Assembly (NCBI GenBank): GCA_947359465.1 | Contig: OX375874.1 | Location: 97,529,441-97,593,440 of the forward strand | Direction: 5' to 3' | DNA: 64,000 nucleotides | DNA from: Metellina segmentata | Lineage: Eukaryota; Arthropoda; Arachnida; Araneae; Tetragnathidae | Part shown: positions 47,983 through 57,910 of the stretch, in pieces | Layout of the letters: each line of letters starts with the position of its first letter | Position numbering within the stretch: position 1 is the first letter of the stretch | Translations under genes and position numbers: made by a program | Notes under the pieces: generated by a model | The model's database searches: none | The model's input: the letters and a program-made list of their open reading frames with translations, nothing else | Told to the model about the DNA's origin: nothing

Positions 47983-49548
47983 ACAATTTAAGTGTAGTTT
48001 TTATTAAGAACAATCTCTCCAACCCACGTGCGCAATCTCTCCGACCCTATGAGGACAGATTGCGCAAAATAGCTTTCTTGGTTTTACGATAACTGTTGTA
48101 TTCGATTAAAGCATAACAACAAAATAGCAATGCAAATGCATAAAACACAGAGATGAAGTCACAATTATTCATGAATAGTTTAGCAAAAAATTGATAATTA
48201 GATTGTTTTTTATTATTCTGTCCAATTGTGCGCAGACTCTCCTAGCTTTACCTTATTTGAATATTTCAGAATAATTTGTAGTGTTTCTTATTTTGCAATG
48301 CGTTTCTATAAGTTCTTTTACCTCAAAAAGAAAAATAATTCGAACATCTTTTTCAATAAAAGGCCTCCGAACGTAGAAACGAAACATCTCTCTGGCAACC
48401 CTGTCCTTCGGGTCAGACGTCAGAGGGGAGAGAAGACAGCACACAAGAAGACTCCTGCAACTTTTATTCTAAAAGATCGAATCAATTTCCTAGAAGGTCT
48501 TTTAATGTCGTCTTTCATCAGCCCTAAGAGGTTTCCCTTTTGCTGAGAGATACATCTTTTCACATCCGACTCGACTGCCTTTCGACCCCCTTCGCTGTGC
48601 TTTGGAGGAAAAGTGACTTTGACAGGGGAGGACGCCCGATTTCCGACCCAACAATCTCTGCGCGCAAGTATTCCCGCGACAGTGTTTCTCAACTGTTTGG
48701 CATCCATTATATCGGGACGAATGGTTTTCCTCGAATATGTCGTTTTGATTCTATTTTAATCTTACTAGCCACCTCGGCGTTGCCCGTGCCAGTTGCTTTT
48801 GTGGGTTTGCTTCGCAAACCAAATGGGAATTCGTAGCCTATTGGGTGACAGCCATTAAGGATTCCCATTTGGTTTGCGAATTTGTAGCCCATTGGATAAC
48901 AGCCATAACAGAGTTAGCTGCCCATGTTGTTCGTTTGCCTCGCAAACCAAATGGGCGATGCACGTGACAGTTCTTTTCGTGATTGTCACATTGCCCGTGA
49001 AGTTGGTTTGCTTCGCAAACCAAAAGATATAAATATTTAATTGATAAATTACTTATTAAAAGAAAATCAAACGTAAAAGATAGTTATCAGGTGTAAAAGT
49101 TTTTACTAATTAAAAATTTCAATTCCTTTAAAATTTTTATTCCATCTTCAACGATTGCTGCGATAGAAAAAAGCTCTGAACTCTCCGGTGATAACTTTAA
49201 TAATTTATTTTTTCCCCCTCGAATGCGTTTCTCAGGAAATCAAAATGAATGAATCTCGAATGAAACGAAGGTCATTCGAATCTGTTCATTCTCATTCGAG
49301 ACGGAAGGTGAAAAAACTTCTTCATTTCCCAAAAGAGAAGAAAGAATGGAGAAAAAACTATAAAATTCATTTTAAAATGTTCTGGATTGAACCCAAAAGT
49401 AAATAGTAGTGATGGAAAAATAAAATAAACCGGGCTACTATTCCCCTACACAAAAATGAGAAATTGTATCATCAGGGCATGTATAATCAACTCCTTCATT
49501 TTCAAAAATATCTTACTAATTATTTTTTACTATTTTATTGTACTATTT
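47983..49548. repeat. tandem duplication, copy 2
   Basis: Identical to 46411-47976 in every segment compared. After 49548 the sequence continues TTTTGGTATTTAATTTAA, unlike the junction after copy 1. Confidence 0.93.
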
Positions 49549-49689
49549 TTTGGTATTTAATTTAAATTTGAATAGGAGAAATTTGTTCCATTTCAATCTC
49601 TTTTAACTGGGAGCTATGAAGTATTTCCAATACACTTCCAGCACTTGTTCTAAACTTGACTGGTATGGGCTGGAAGGTGTTATTATCAA

Positions 49690-49922
49690 CCGGCGTGTGC
49701 ATGGGGAAGCGGCTGGTGTACGTTAAATATGTCGCGACCACGAATATTCTCACGTTGACGTGGTGTGGAAGTTGAGAGAGATTGGTGCGAGCTCAGGTAT
49801 TGACCTCGTCATCTGTCCGTGCTTCAAAGTGACGAAGCGTTGTCCTTCGATCTTTCCCTTTAGGATGGATCCCGGACCGTCATCAACAGCCCATTGTATC
49901 GCTCTAGTGTGACGTTAATTAT
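49690..49922 (+). repeat. SINE, body and tail
   Basis: GGCTGGTGTACGTTAAATAT, then CGTCATCTGTCCGTGCTTC, then CCCGGACCGTCATCAACAGC and TTAATTA tail. The head is missing. Confidence 0.6.
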
Positions 49923-50505
49923 CTGCCAACCTCTTTGCTGTGCTTGGCGAAGCTTGGTCAAATATGGCCCTTACGCATTCAAACCCAGAATCAACCAGCT
50001 GTAATATGTTTGAGTGTTTTAAAACCCGTCTTTGGTTTTTGGACTCAATGCCTTCTTTCAAACATCAGTGAAAAGATAGCATCGAGTGTCACCAACGTGT
50101 ACTAAAACCAAATCTCCAATGTCGAGTGCGCGTCTTTCTAAAAATGAGTTTAGTTTTATCGTCATCTTTACGATAATGAACAATTTTTCCTCAGCTATTG
50201 TTTCTTGTGAAGTATTTCGGCACCCATTTCTCGTGTTTCCGATGCACCCTCCTCCGCACCGGAAGTGAGTGGTTCCGAAGAACAACCGGAAGGCCTCCCT
50301 CAGATTGCGGCGTACCGCGGGACCGTAATTGAGAAATGAACCGACCGTAAATGAGTTTTTCAGCAATCAGTTCTTTTGATTATTATAATGGGGGAAACGG
50401 ATTCGGAGGTAGGGCAAGAAAAGGAAGCGGTTTCGTATATCTAATACCGGTTTAGGAACTCTCCATATTACGAGTGGCCTGGAGGTAGTAAACTCTTCTA
50501 TTATA
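49923..50505. other. no gene recognised
   Basis: A 102-codon reverse frame at 50366-50058 shows no motif I know. An ATATGGCCCTTACGC phrase at about 49962 echoes the motif at 45441. Confidence 0.35.
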
Positions 50506-50625
50506 ACAGGAATAATTTGTTTGTGTTTCTTCCCGCAAAGCCCTGACGAATCTATGGCACTTAGAGTAATGGTCCAAATTTTTTGTAATTTTTGGGTCGC
50601 GGCAAATTTTAAAATTCAATCTAGA
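50506..50625 (+). mobile_element. Helitron-like element, 5' scrap
   Basis: GTTTGTGTTTCTTCCCGCAA then CTGACGAATCTATGGCACTT and TTTTTGGGTCGCGGCAAATT match the 5' third of the 26285-27401 copy. It is truncated by a SINE tail. Confidence 0.55.
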
Positions 50626-51585
50626 TGGTAATGGTAATTTTAGTTAACGTCGTACTAGAGCAACACAACGGACTATTGACGACGGTCCGGTATCGGTTAG
50701 GGAGGCGACATCGATGTCAATGTTTTGAAAAAATCGATGTTTTTTAAAAAACATCGATGTATTGGGGTCGATGTTTTGGTAACATCGATGTTTATACTTG
50801 TCAATGTTTTTACGTTGTCGATGTTTTATTTTTAAATGAAAAAAAGTACCGTTATAAAAATAACCAATTAGCATAATTTTTATAATTAGCAAATTGAACA
50901 AATTTTTAGACCTAAGTGACCAAGGATGAAGGGTGTGAAAAGTAGAGATGCGACATCGATGTCGATGTATTCTAAACATTGATGTTTTAGAAAAACATCG
51001 ATGTATTGGAGCCGATGTCACATCACTCGTTGCTAAACCAGTTTTAAGAAATGGGGAAACAAGTTTAAATACACTGAATTTTAAAAACAGCGATGGTTTG
51101 GGAGAAATGTACTATCAACATCGATGTTTTAATTTGGAACATCGATGTTTTGCCGTCGATGTCGCATCAATAGATGATAAACCAATTTTAAGAAATGGGG
51201 GGAAAAAGATTAAATACACTCTATTTTAAAAACTTCGATGGTTTGTGGGCGATATATTATCAACATCCATGTTTTAATTTTGAACATCGATGTTTTGCTT
51301 TCGATGTCGCATCCCTAGTATCGGTCCCTTAAGGGAAAGATCCGACGACAACACCTCGTAATTTTGAACCACGGTCAGGTGACGAAGTAACATCTGAGCT
51401 GGCACCCCGCTCTCCAAACTTCCACACCCACCCAACGTGAGGACTTTCGGCCACGACCGATTTAAGGTGCACCAGCTGCCTCTACACCATACGCTTACAA
51501 ACATTCATGCCCGGACTCGGATTCGAACCATTAACCTTCCGATCTAGAGGCTAACACCTTAACCACCATACCGGTTGGTCGGCAA
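50626..51585 (-). repeat. full-length SINE split by a CATCGATG MITE
   Basis: The tail is at 50626-50697. The body and head resume at 51318 and end at about 51585 (head: ACCGGTATGGTGGTTAAGGT; B box TGGTTCGAATCCG on the minus strand). The MITE and its exact 8-bp target duplication lie between. Confidence 0.85.
50698..51317. mobile_element. CATCGATG MITE, copy B (reference copy)
   Basis: The termini are TAGGGAGGCGACATCGATG and (complement) TAGGGATGCGACATCGAA. Exact 8-bp duplicates GTATCGGT flank it at 50690-50697 and 51318-51325, inside a SINE. Internally AACATCGATGTTTT-type palindromes repeat. An internal GAGATGCGACATCGATGTCG near 50944 resembles a second terminus. Confidence 0.87.
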
Positions 51586-52868
51586 ATTCAATCAAAAACA
51601 TTTAAAAATAAATTTTAAAGTTTTTTTACACCCTTATATCTTCGTTCCGTTCCGCTCCAGAAATTGAAGAAAGGACATAATTTTGCAATTTTTTCCTCTG
51701 ACGTCACGTCACTATCGTCACAATTGACGTCAGCTTTTGGAACCATTTCAGGCTATTTTCACCTTTCTCTCTTCACAATTAAATTCGAAGGCGTAGTCAC
51801 CGCTCAAACGAAACCACAGCAAGCATTTTGACTGGCATTGTTCAGTTACTTTTTGTAAAATCGGGATCGTTAAGACAGATTAAAAGTTTCAACGGATTTG
51901 AAATCTGCGGAAAATTTTATACTATGTAGATACCTTAAATTTGATTTTCTTCTAATAAATAGTTTTTCAATTAAACATTTGTATTTTCGCAAGAGATCTT
52001 GACGTTACGCCAATTGGATCTCTTCGCAATTATACCAAATAGAAGACTTGCTTCACTGTGACTGTTAAGGAGTTAGAGGGGTCAAACAACTACAATAATT
52101 GATTTTGGGATACGTGTAGCTGCTGTAATTGGTCAGATAATTGTTTATGATGCTGGGTTTAGTTGAGGTTTTCTAGAGGAGCACGTTCATAAACGGTCAT
52201 GCACTCCTAGCTTTTATAAAATATCTGTGATCCCCGAGGAATTCCACGAGCTCTCAAGGGGAGAAACTTCTTTTCTTGCCGGCTCCACCTTTAACAAATC
52301 CATCTTCATAACCAATGCCAGCAAGTCTACTGATCACAAAGTCAATTATTTGTTTGTATGACCCTCCCGATTAATTATAGTAATAGTGACTTGAATCTTT
52401 CATTTGGTATTGGTTCACGTGTCGTTATGACGTGTCCTATTATCTTATTCACCATGCCAAGGGGAGTTAGTTTCTCTTTGTATATAAATTACACAATGCA
52501 ACGTGGAAGATTCAGTCGGTGTGAAAATATGTTTTATAAACAAAAGAAAATCTGGGATGCCGAACAGGACAGAACACAGATCAAGACTACCCAATAGCTA
52601 GAAAGATGTCGGTCAGAATGAGCTCATAACAACATAAAAATACCGTATTAGGCATGAAATACTAAGAAGAAATTCTAGAAATGAAATCAGATTCCAGTTC
52701 GATTCAAACTTGTTAGCTCTCCAACTGTCTCGATGATTCAAACCCTCTGAAATTGATTTAATTTTGCGTCGAGTTACAGCACGTCAGGTAAAATAACGAA
52801 TTTTCCTCACCGCCACAATGAAATACAACACACTGTTGCCAAAAGGATGAAACCGAGCTGGGAATCTA
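51586..52868. other. no gene; one Helitron-like core remnant
   Basis: The core GGATTTGAAATCTGCGGAAA with its flank is at about 51855-51990. The rest, including the open stretch at 52358-52597, is unrecognised. Confidence 0.4.
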
Positions 52869-53752
52869 CACAGTCCAGTCACATTAATGTGACCACCACC
52901 TAATTTCGACGTCAACGTGAAATAACCAATCACAAAAGGCAGGTGACAGCACATTGCAGTGGAGTGTATATAAAGGATGTCCTAGGGCATCGGAAAGCAT
53001 TTCAATCGTTGGCGTAATGCACAAACGTAGTGATTTATCCGACGTCCAAAAGGGCATGATTATTGGCTTTCGGGCCAAGGGTGGAAACATTTCGGAAACG
53101 GCTAATTTTGTGAACTGTTCGCGTGCCGCCGTGGTAAAAGTTTACCGTGCATAGCAAAATTTTACTATCCAAAATCAGCGGCGTGGCACATGTGGTGCAC
53201 CACGGGCTATAGATGACAGAGGAGAACGAAGGCTACGGAGATGCGTTCGGGCGAATAGACGTGCAACTGTAGAGCAACTGACCGCCAAGATGAACCAAGG
53301 GGCTACCAAGAGTGTATCCTTTACAACGGTTCAGTGAACGTAGCAGCGCATGGGCCTCCGCAGCAGACGCCTGGTTAATGCACCTATGCTGACTGCTGTT
53401 CATCGGCGACGAAGGCTGGAATTTGCACGCCAGTACCGCAACTGGACGTCCACAGAGTGGCGACAGGTGGCTTTTTCCGATGAATCACGTTTTATGCTCC
53501 CTCGAACAGATGGACGTTGGCGTATACGGCGTGAAACGTCTGAAAGCAAACACCCTGCAACAATTGCTGGAAGGATCCAGGCTAGAGGAGGGAGCATTAT
53601 GGTTTGGGGAATGTTTTCCTGGCATTCACTGGGTGCACTCATCATCAGAAACCTAATTGACTGTCTTCCTGCACGTCTCGCAGCGGTTCGCTCTGCCAAA
53701 GGTGGTTATTCTGGCTTTTGACAGGTGGTCACATTAATGTGACTGGACTGTG
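52869..53752 (+). mobile_element. Tc1-like element, internally deleted, perfect TIRs
   Basis: The 29-bp inverted ends are identical (start CACAGTCCAGTCACATTAAT, continuing GTGACCACC), with TA on both sides (52867-52868 and 53753-53754). Total length is 884 bp, shorter than a full element because the middle of the catalytic domain is missing. Confidence 0.92.
53017..53721 (+). pseudogene. Tc1-like transposase lacking the distal catalytic domain
   Basis: ATG at 53017 begins an N-terminal DNA-binding region (RSDLSDVQKGMIIGFRAKGG; SETANFVNCSRAAVVKVY). TAG at 53152 and further stops near 53335 interrupt it. The frame from about 53350 has LEFARQYRNWTSTEWRQVAF then SDESRF (first catalytic aspartate) and GGSIMVWGMFSWHSLGALII. 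A deletion then joins to the C-terminal LPARLAAVRSAKGGYSGF and a stop at 53719-53721. The second and third catalytic motifs are absent. Confidence 0.87.
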
Positions 53753-53779
53753 TATATTCAATAATAAACTATTCGTTGT

Positions 53780-53990
53780 ACTCGGTTCTTCTCGTTTTAT
53801 TCGAATACTTAAGTATTCACCTCAAGTATTGGAAAACTAAAATATTCATTTCTAGTATACGAATACTATGATGTTCATCTCAACTATACGAATACTAATT
53901 CTAAGGTATGCAAATACGTAAGTATTAGTCCACGGTCATCGAGTAACAAGTATTCAAATACAAAAGTATTCGTCAAAAAATATCAGTAGT
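53780..53990. repeat. degenerate AAGTATTC / GAATACT repeat patch
   Basis: Words such as CGAATACTTAAGTATTC, AAGTATT and ACGAATACTA recur every 20-30 bp in both orientations. Origin unclear: possibly a hAT subterminal region. Confidence 0.55.
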
Positions 53991-54061
53991 ATGGGGGCCT
54001 CTTTACCGTCTTTTTCAAGATGGCCGCCTTTTGTTTACATTTAGGAGGAGGAATCAGATAA

Positions 54062-54109
54062 CGTTGTTGGGGGGAGATAAGGATTCGTTGTTGGGGGGAG
54101 ATAAGGATT
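54062..54109. repeat. 24-bp perfect tandem duplicate
   Basis: CGTTGTTGGGGGGAGATAAG followed by GATT is present twice in a row (54062-54085 and 54086-54109). It contains a GGGGGGAGATAAG purine run. Confidence 0.9.
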
Positions 54110-54212
54110 TGAGGTGGTTACTGATAAGAACTTGACGTTTTGTTTTCATTTTTCGGTGGACGAGATGACGTCATGTTGTTGATGGTGAGTTTCCATGGTG
54201 ATGAAGGACTGG

Positions 54213-54228
54213 TAGCGCCACCTGGTGG
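54213..54228 (-). promoter_or_regulatory. CTCF-like motif 1
   Basis: The minus strand reads CCACCAGGTGGCGCTA, an excellent match to the conserved animal CTCF core. Occupancy is unknown. Confidence 0.5.
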
Positions 54229-54261
54229 TGGGATGAGTAACCGTATTATATGAATTTAAAA

Positions 54262-54338
54262 AAGATTTTCTCGGATTCGAACCGGGGACCATGGGTTCCG
54301 AAAGCAGACATGCTATCCGTTGAGCTATCGAACACTTG
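54262..54338 (-). other. tRNA-like segment
   Basis: The minus strand has TAGCTCAACGGATAGC (A-box-like) and GGTTCGAATCC (perfect B box) at tRNA spacing. I cannot fold a convincing anticodon arm, so I do not call a functional tRNA. It may be a tRNA pseudogene or SINE head. Confidence 0.4.
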
Positions 54339-54469
54339 TGAGGAAAGGGTGTTTAAATGTAGCGTTTGCTTTTTCTCTCAGTTTGGGACTTGTGAAAATA
54401 TTGGGAGTGGTGGGGGGTTTTAATTTTGAATAATTAATCTTCTAATGAATTGAGTTGGGAAACGACTGG

Positions 54470-54485
54470 TAGCGCCATCTAGGGA
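54470..54485 (-). promoter_or_regulatory. CTCF-like motif 2
   Basis: The minus strand TCCCTAGATGGCGCTA has the AGATGGCGCTA core, in the same orientation as motif 1 and about 257 bp away. Confidence 0.45.
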
Positions 54486-54558
54486 TTTTTCAAGTAACTA
54501 ATTAAATATAAGATTTGATATTCTCGTATATAATTTCTAATGGTGTGAAAATGACAGG

Positions 54559-54577
54559 TACCGCCATCTAGGGGTGG
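54559..54577 (-). promoter_or_regulatory. CTCF-like motif 3 (one core change)
   Basis: The minus strand CCACCCCTAGATGGCGGTA has the core with GGTA in place of GCTA, same orientation, 89 bp after motif 2. Confidence 0.35.
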
Positions 54578-54659
54578 AGAAAGTAACATATAGTATTAAA
54601 AGGATTTATTTCCCAACTATATTTTAGAATTAAATGGAGAATTATTTGAAAGAAAAATA

Positions 54660-54850
54660 ATAATACGTGGATTCGAACCCAGCAAAAGGTAATCACGGCC
54701 AACCGATTTTACACAAGCACTTTATGCGTTCGACCATGATAACCTATATATGATAGTGTTGTATTTAAAATAGACTTTCATTTTGTGAATGCGTACAGTA
54801 CCAAAGATTGAAAATTCTAGAAGCTTCTGGAAAGGGTGACTCAGTTTTGT
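54660..54850. repeat. direct repeat unit 1: tRNA-like head plus HSE-like motif
   Basis: It begins TGGATTCGAACCCAGCAAAA (complement of a B box). It shares TTTTACACAAGCACTTTAT, TTTAAAATAGACT, AATGCGTA and TCTAGAAGCTTCTGG with unit 2 at 55020-55200. The tRNA-like part is on the minus strand. Confidence 0.7.
54815..54832. promoter_or_regulatory. heat-shock-element-like motif (four perfect pentamers)
   Basis: TTCTAGAAGCTTCTGGAA is four alternating TTC/GAA blocks with 2-bp spacers, the ideal HSF binding arrangement. It lies about 660 bp upstream of the ALKBH2-like start. Function is inferred from the pattern only. Confidence 0.5.
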
Positions 54851-55019
54851 TTAGCCTGTATAAGGTTAATTAAGATAACAGAAGAACCGGAGTTATACCC
54901 GAAGACACTGATAGGATACAATCTTAATTAAACAACTGTGGCCAAAGTGACTTTTGCAATATGTGTGTTTTACATGAATCATCTATAGTATAGATATAAT
55001 AATATGCTGTGTGAATAAT

Positions 55020-55200
55020 AATATGTGAATTTGAACCCAGCAAAAGGTGCTCGCGGTCAACAGATTTTACACAAGCACTTTATCCGTTTGATTACGACTA
55101 CATAAATGATCGTGTTATATTTAAAATAGTCTATCATTCTGTTAATGCGTATAGTACATACTACCAAATATTGAAAAGTCTAGAAGCCTCTGGAACGTGT
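55020..55200. repeat. direct repeat unit 2
   Basis: A diverged copy of 54660-54850. Its B-box-like part is decayed (TGAATTTGAACCCAGC), and its HSE-like part at 55178-55195 (GTCTAGAAGCCTCTGGAA) retains two perfect and two degenerate pentamers. Confidence 0.7.
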
Positions 55201-55493
55201 GAGAATTACACATGACTAAGGATAATGTTTTTGCACGTGTAGGTTAAAGAGAAGGATCGGACTTATACAAGGAGTCATCGATAAAAGTGACTCAAAAGAA
55301 AATTAAAGATTAGCTTAAACTACTGAAGTACACGTGTTGTGGTATCTGAAAATGTTAGGGACCAAACAAAAGAAAATGATTATGCTGTTTGATAACTAAG
55401 AGGCTTTTAAAAGCATAGTTGAATTTGTTTCTAGGGTCTTTGAATAATTTTGCTTCTCTGGATTTTTGCCCTTCTATTGTTTTTAGATACATC

Positions 55494-56129
55494 ATGGATT
55501 CTAGTGATATTAGACCTGCAAAGAAAATGCGTACAGACAAAGAACAGTGTTTTCAGAAATACTGTAAAGATTCTTTATGCTATGAATATGGTAAATTGTT
55601 TACAGATTGTGATGGTTGGTCATATTTCCGTCGATTGGAAAACGAATTAACGTATTTAAAGAAAGAGGAAACTACTATAGAAATTTACGGTAAGAAACAT
55701 ACTGTGCCTCGACAACTTGTAGCATATGGAGACGAAGGTATAAGCTATACCTTTAGTGGATCTTGTATTGCAGCCAAGCCCTGGTCTCCTTTACTGTTGG
55801 AAATAAAGGGTGAAGTGGAACGAATAATTGATGCAAGATTTAATTTTGTGTTGGTGAACCGTTATAAAGATGGTAAGGACTGTATAGGTGCACATAAAGA
55901 CAACGAAAAGGACTTGGATCATAATGCACCCATAGCGTCTGTTTCATTTGGACAAAAAAGACAGTTTGTGTTTTCTAGAAAGAATTACAACTCTTTAAAA
56001 ATTGTTCTGGAAAATGGAAGTTTACTTTTAATGATTTATCCAACCAACAAAATTTGGTTACACAGCTTACCCCGTGGAAATGCATTATGCCCTAGAATCA
56101 ACTTAACGTTTCGAAAAATTATTGTATAA
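55494..56129 (+). CDS. ALKBH2-like: ALKBH2-like DNA dealkylating dioxygenase
   Basis: The product is a 211-residue Fe(II)/2-oxoglutarate dioxygenase of the AlkB family. Relatives remove 1-methyladenine and 3-methylcytosine from DNA in the nucleus. Visible landmarks: VPRQ and YGD (71-80), YTFSG (85-89), NRYKDG (122-127), Fe ligands H134 and D136 in HKDNEKD, SVSFG (149-153), third Fe ligand H190 in WLHSLPR, and the 2-oxoglutarate-binding R201 in RINLTFRK with R207. Length and motif order match ALKBH2. The start is the ATG at 55494; the frame is open further upstream but without an ATG. A CTATTGTTTTTAG acceptor-like tract lies 9 bp before it, so a 5' UTR intron is possible. The coding part is intronless. 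AATAAA is at 56378. All catalytic residues are intact, so the protein looks functional. Capture by a virus-like element is inference. Confidence 0.93.
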   Translation: MDSSDIRPAKKMRTDKEQCFQKYCKDSLCYEYGKLFTDCDGWSYFRRLENELTYLKKEETTIEIYGKKHTVPRQLVAYGDEGISYTFSGSCIAAKPWSPLLLEIKGEVERIIDARFNFVLVNRYKDGKDCIGAHKDNEKDLDHNAPIASVSFGQKRQFVFSRKNYNSLKIVLENGSLLLMIYPTNKIWLHSLPRGNALCPRINLTFRKIIV

Positions 56130-57910
56130 ATTAGTGATAATACCCATATGAGCCCCCTGAACAGGAACACAGTGTAAATAGGAATGTACACTAAATGATA
56201 TTTGGAAAACGTTACAATTAATATTTATGCCTTTGTGAATATTATTTTTTATACTTACATCTTATTGTTATTTTAAAGAAACTTTTATGCGTGTCTTACG
56301 ACATACACAGTATTCTGGATTTAAAAAAAATTAAATACTAATTTTATAAATTGTGTCTTTTTTAATGCAAGATCTGAAATAAAATTTTATTTGCTATAAA
56401 TATTTATGTGTTTTTTTAAATTTAGATGCTTTCACTTAAACACTAATTATACATTAGATTCTACAGCACATATTTTATTGCAGAATTTATTTTTAAATAC
56501 TGTACACTTAAGTAAAAATAAAAAATCTTTTTTATTTTATTTGAAAACTTTGCAAAACCATACTATGCATATGTTTCCTCGTAAATTTTTTTTTTAAATT
56601 GAACTAAAGAAAACTCACCCATATACCACAGAAGTACAACATGGTACTTACAGAAGTAAGTTGATAAAACAAAGAAACAGTAGAACAAAGTTAATTAAAC
56701 TTACAAGATTTGATGACCTTAACAAATGAGTAGAAACGCAGATGACTCCTTGTACATTTGAAGAAGTTATAATCGTATTGAAATCTAAACCATATGTTAT
56801 TTTTTAATTATTATTTCCTAGTCATATAATTTTTTTAAAATTAATCTGGCTAAAATTTAATGATTCAATTTTTTAGATTTACAAACTTTTTGAAATGAAA
56901 TTTTCTTTGATTTATTGTAAAATATTAAGATGCTTTTATACACAAAAATTAGATACTATTACACATATATTAATAATGATTTTAAAAACATACGATTGAA
57001 ACATATAAATTCGGTATTATTAAAAAACTTTAAATGCAGATTACAAAAAATAATTATTTTCAATTTACAATTAAGACATTTAGCATTTTGATTTCTTAAA
57101 GCATGTTTTTATGTAAGAAAAAAATTAAGAAGAAACCTGTAAAAGTAAAATATTTTTTACCTTTAGTTGAAACATTGCAAGACCCATACTATGAAGATGT
57201 TTAATTGTACATTTGAAGTAGTGAAAATGAATATTAATAAACATTTAGTGCTTGAAGTTCTAAATTAAATGTCTTTATTCTAATGCTCTTGCAAACCATA
57301 CATTTTACTAAACATATGAACTTCTTTTTATTTACTTGAAAACCTTGTGTATATTATGCAGTTTAAATTGTAGAGTCAAATGCCAATTTTGTACAAATAT
57401 TTTACAAGATACTTTGTATAGGTCTTTTATAATTTTAGATGTACTACATTGCTACGTTAAATGGATAGTAAGTGGGTTTTTTGTGATTTTTGAAAATAAT
57501 GTGTACATTTTAAGGCTGCTAAACAAAATAAATTATTGCCCTTTCTTGATAGTTAATGCATAATCTAAAGATTTTACTCACACCACTGATAGTTTTACAC
57601 ATGAGTAATATTTAAAAAACAACGGAAAATTTTAAATACTAATTAATTTTTAAATGAACAAATATCATTGAAATGATGTTTAAGTATGAATTTTATGTAT
57701 TCTTCAAACAATCTCTGCAAAAAACAAATTGTTCTAAAACATATTGAAAAATAATTCAAAAACATATTGAAAAATAATTCTAAAACATTTTGAAAGAAGT
57801 CATACTGAAACAAAGTAAACTATATAACACTTTTTAATTGAAAAAAAACACAGGATTCATATATTTTACACAAAGTAATGCACTATAGTAAAAACAAAAG
57901 AACGTATTTT
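56130..57910. other. 1.8 kb AT-rich spacer with gene-like debris
   Basis: No intact gene. A near-open stretch at 56598-56809 (one TGA near 56728) encodes KLIKLTRFDDLNK and TPCTFEEVIIVLKSK, which looks like decayed coding sequence of unknown type. A 63-codon ATG frame at 56406-56597 ends nearby. A motif like ACTTTGCAAAACCATACTAT with GCATATGTTT occurs at about 56551, with relatives at 57172 and 57290, suggesting an ancient local repeat. Confidence 0.45.

Noticed and set aside
50058..50366. 102-codon reverse frame
   Set aside because: No family resemblance. It overlaps a shorter forward frame and sits between SINE pieces.
54262..54338. A functional tRNA gene
   Set aside because: A and B boxes are present, but the anticodon arm does not pair and one T-stem pair is lost. 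Reported only as tRNA-like.
57336..57563. 75-codon frame between the ALKBH2-like and exonuclease-like genes
   Set aside because: It lacks an ATG start and contains part of a local diverged repeat, so coding is unlikely.
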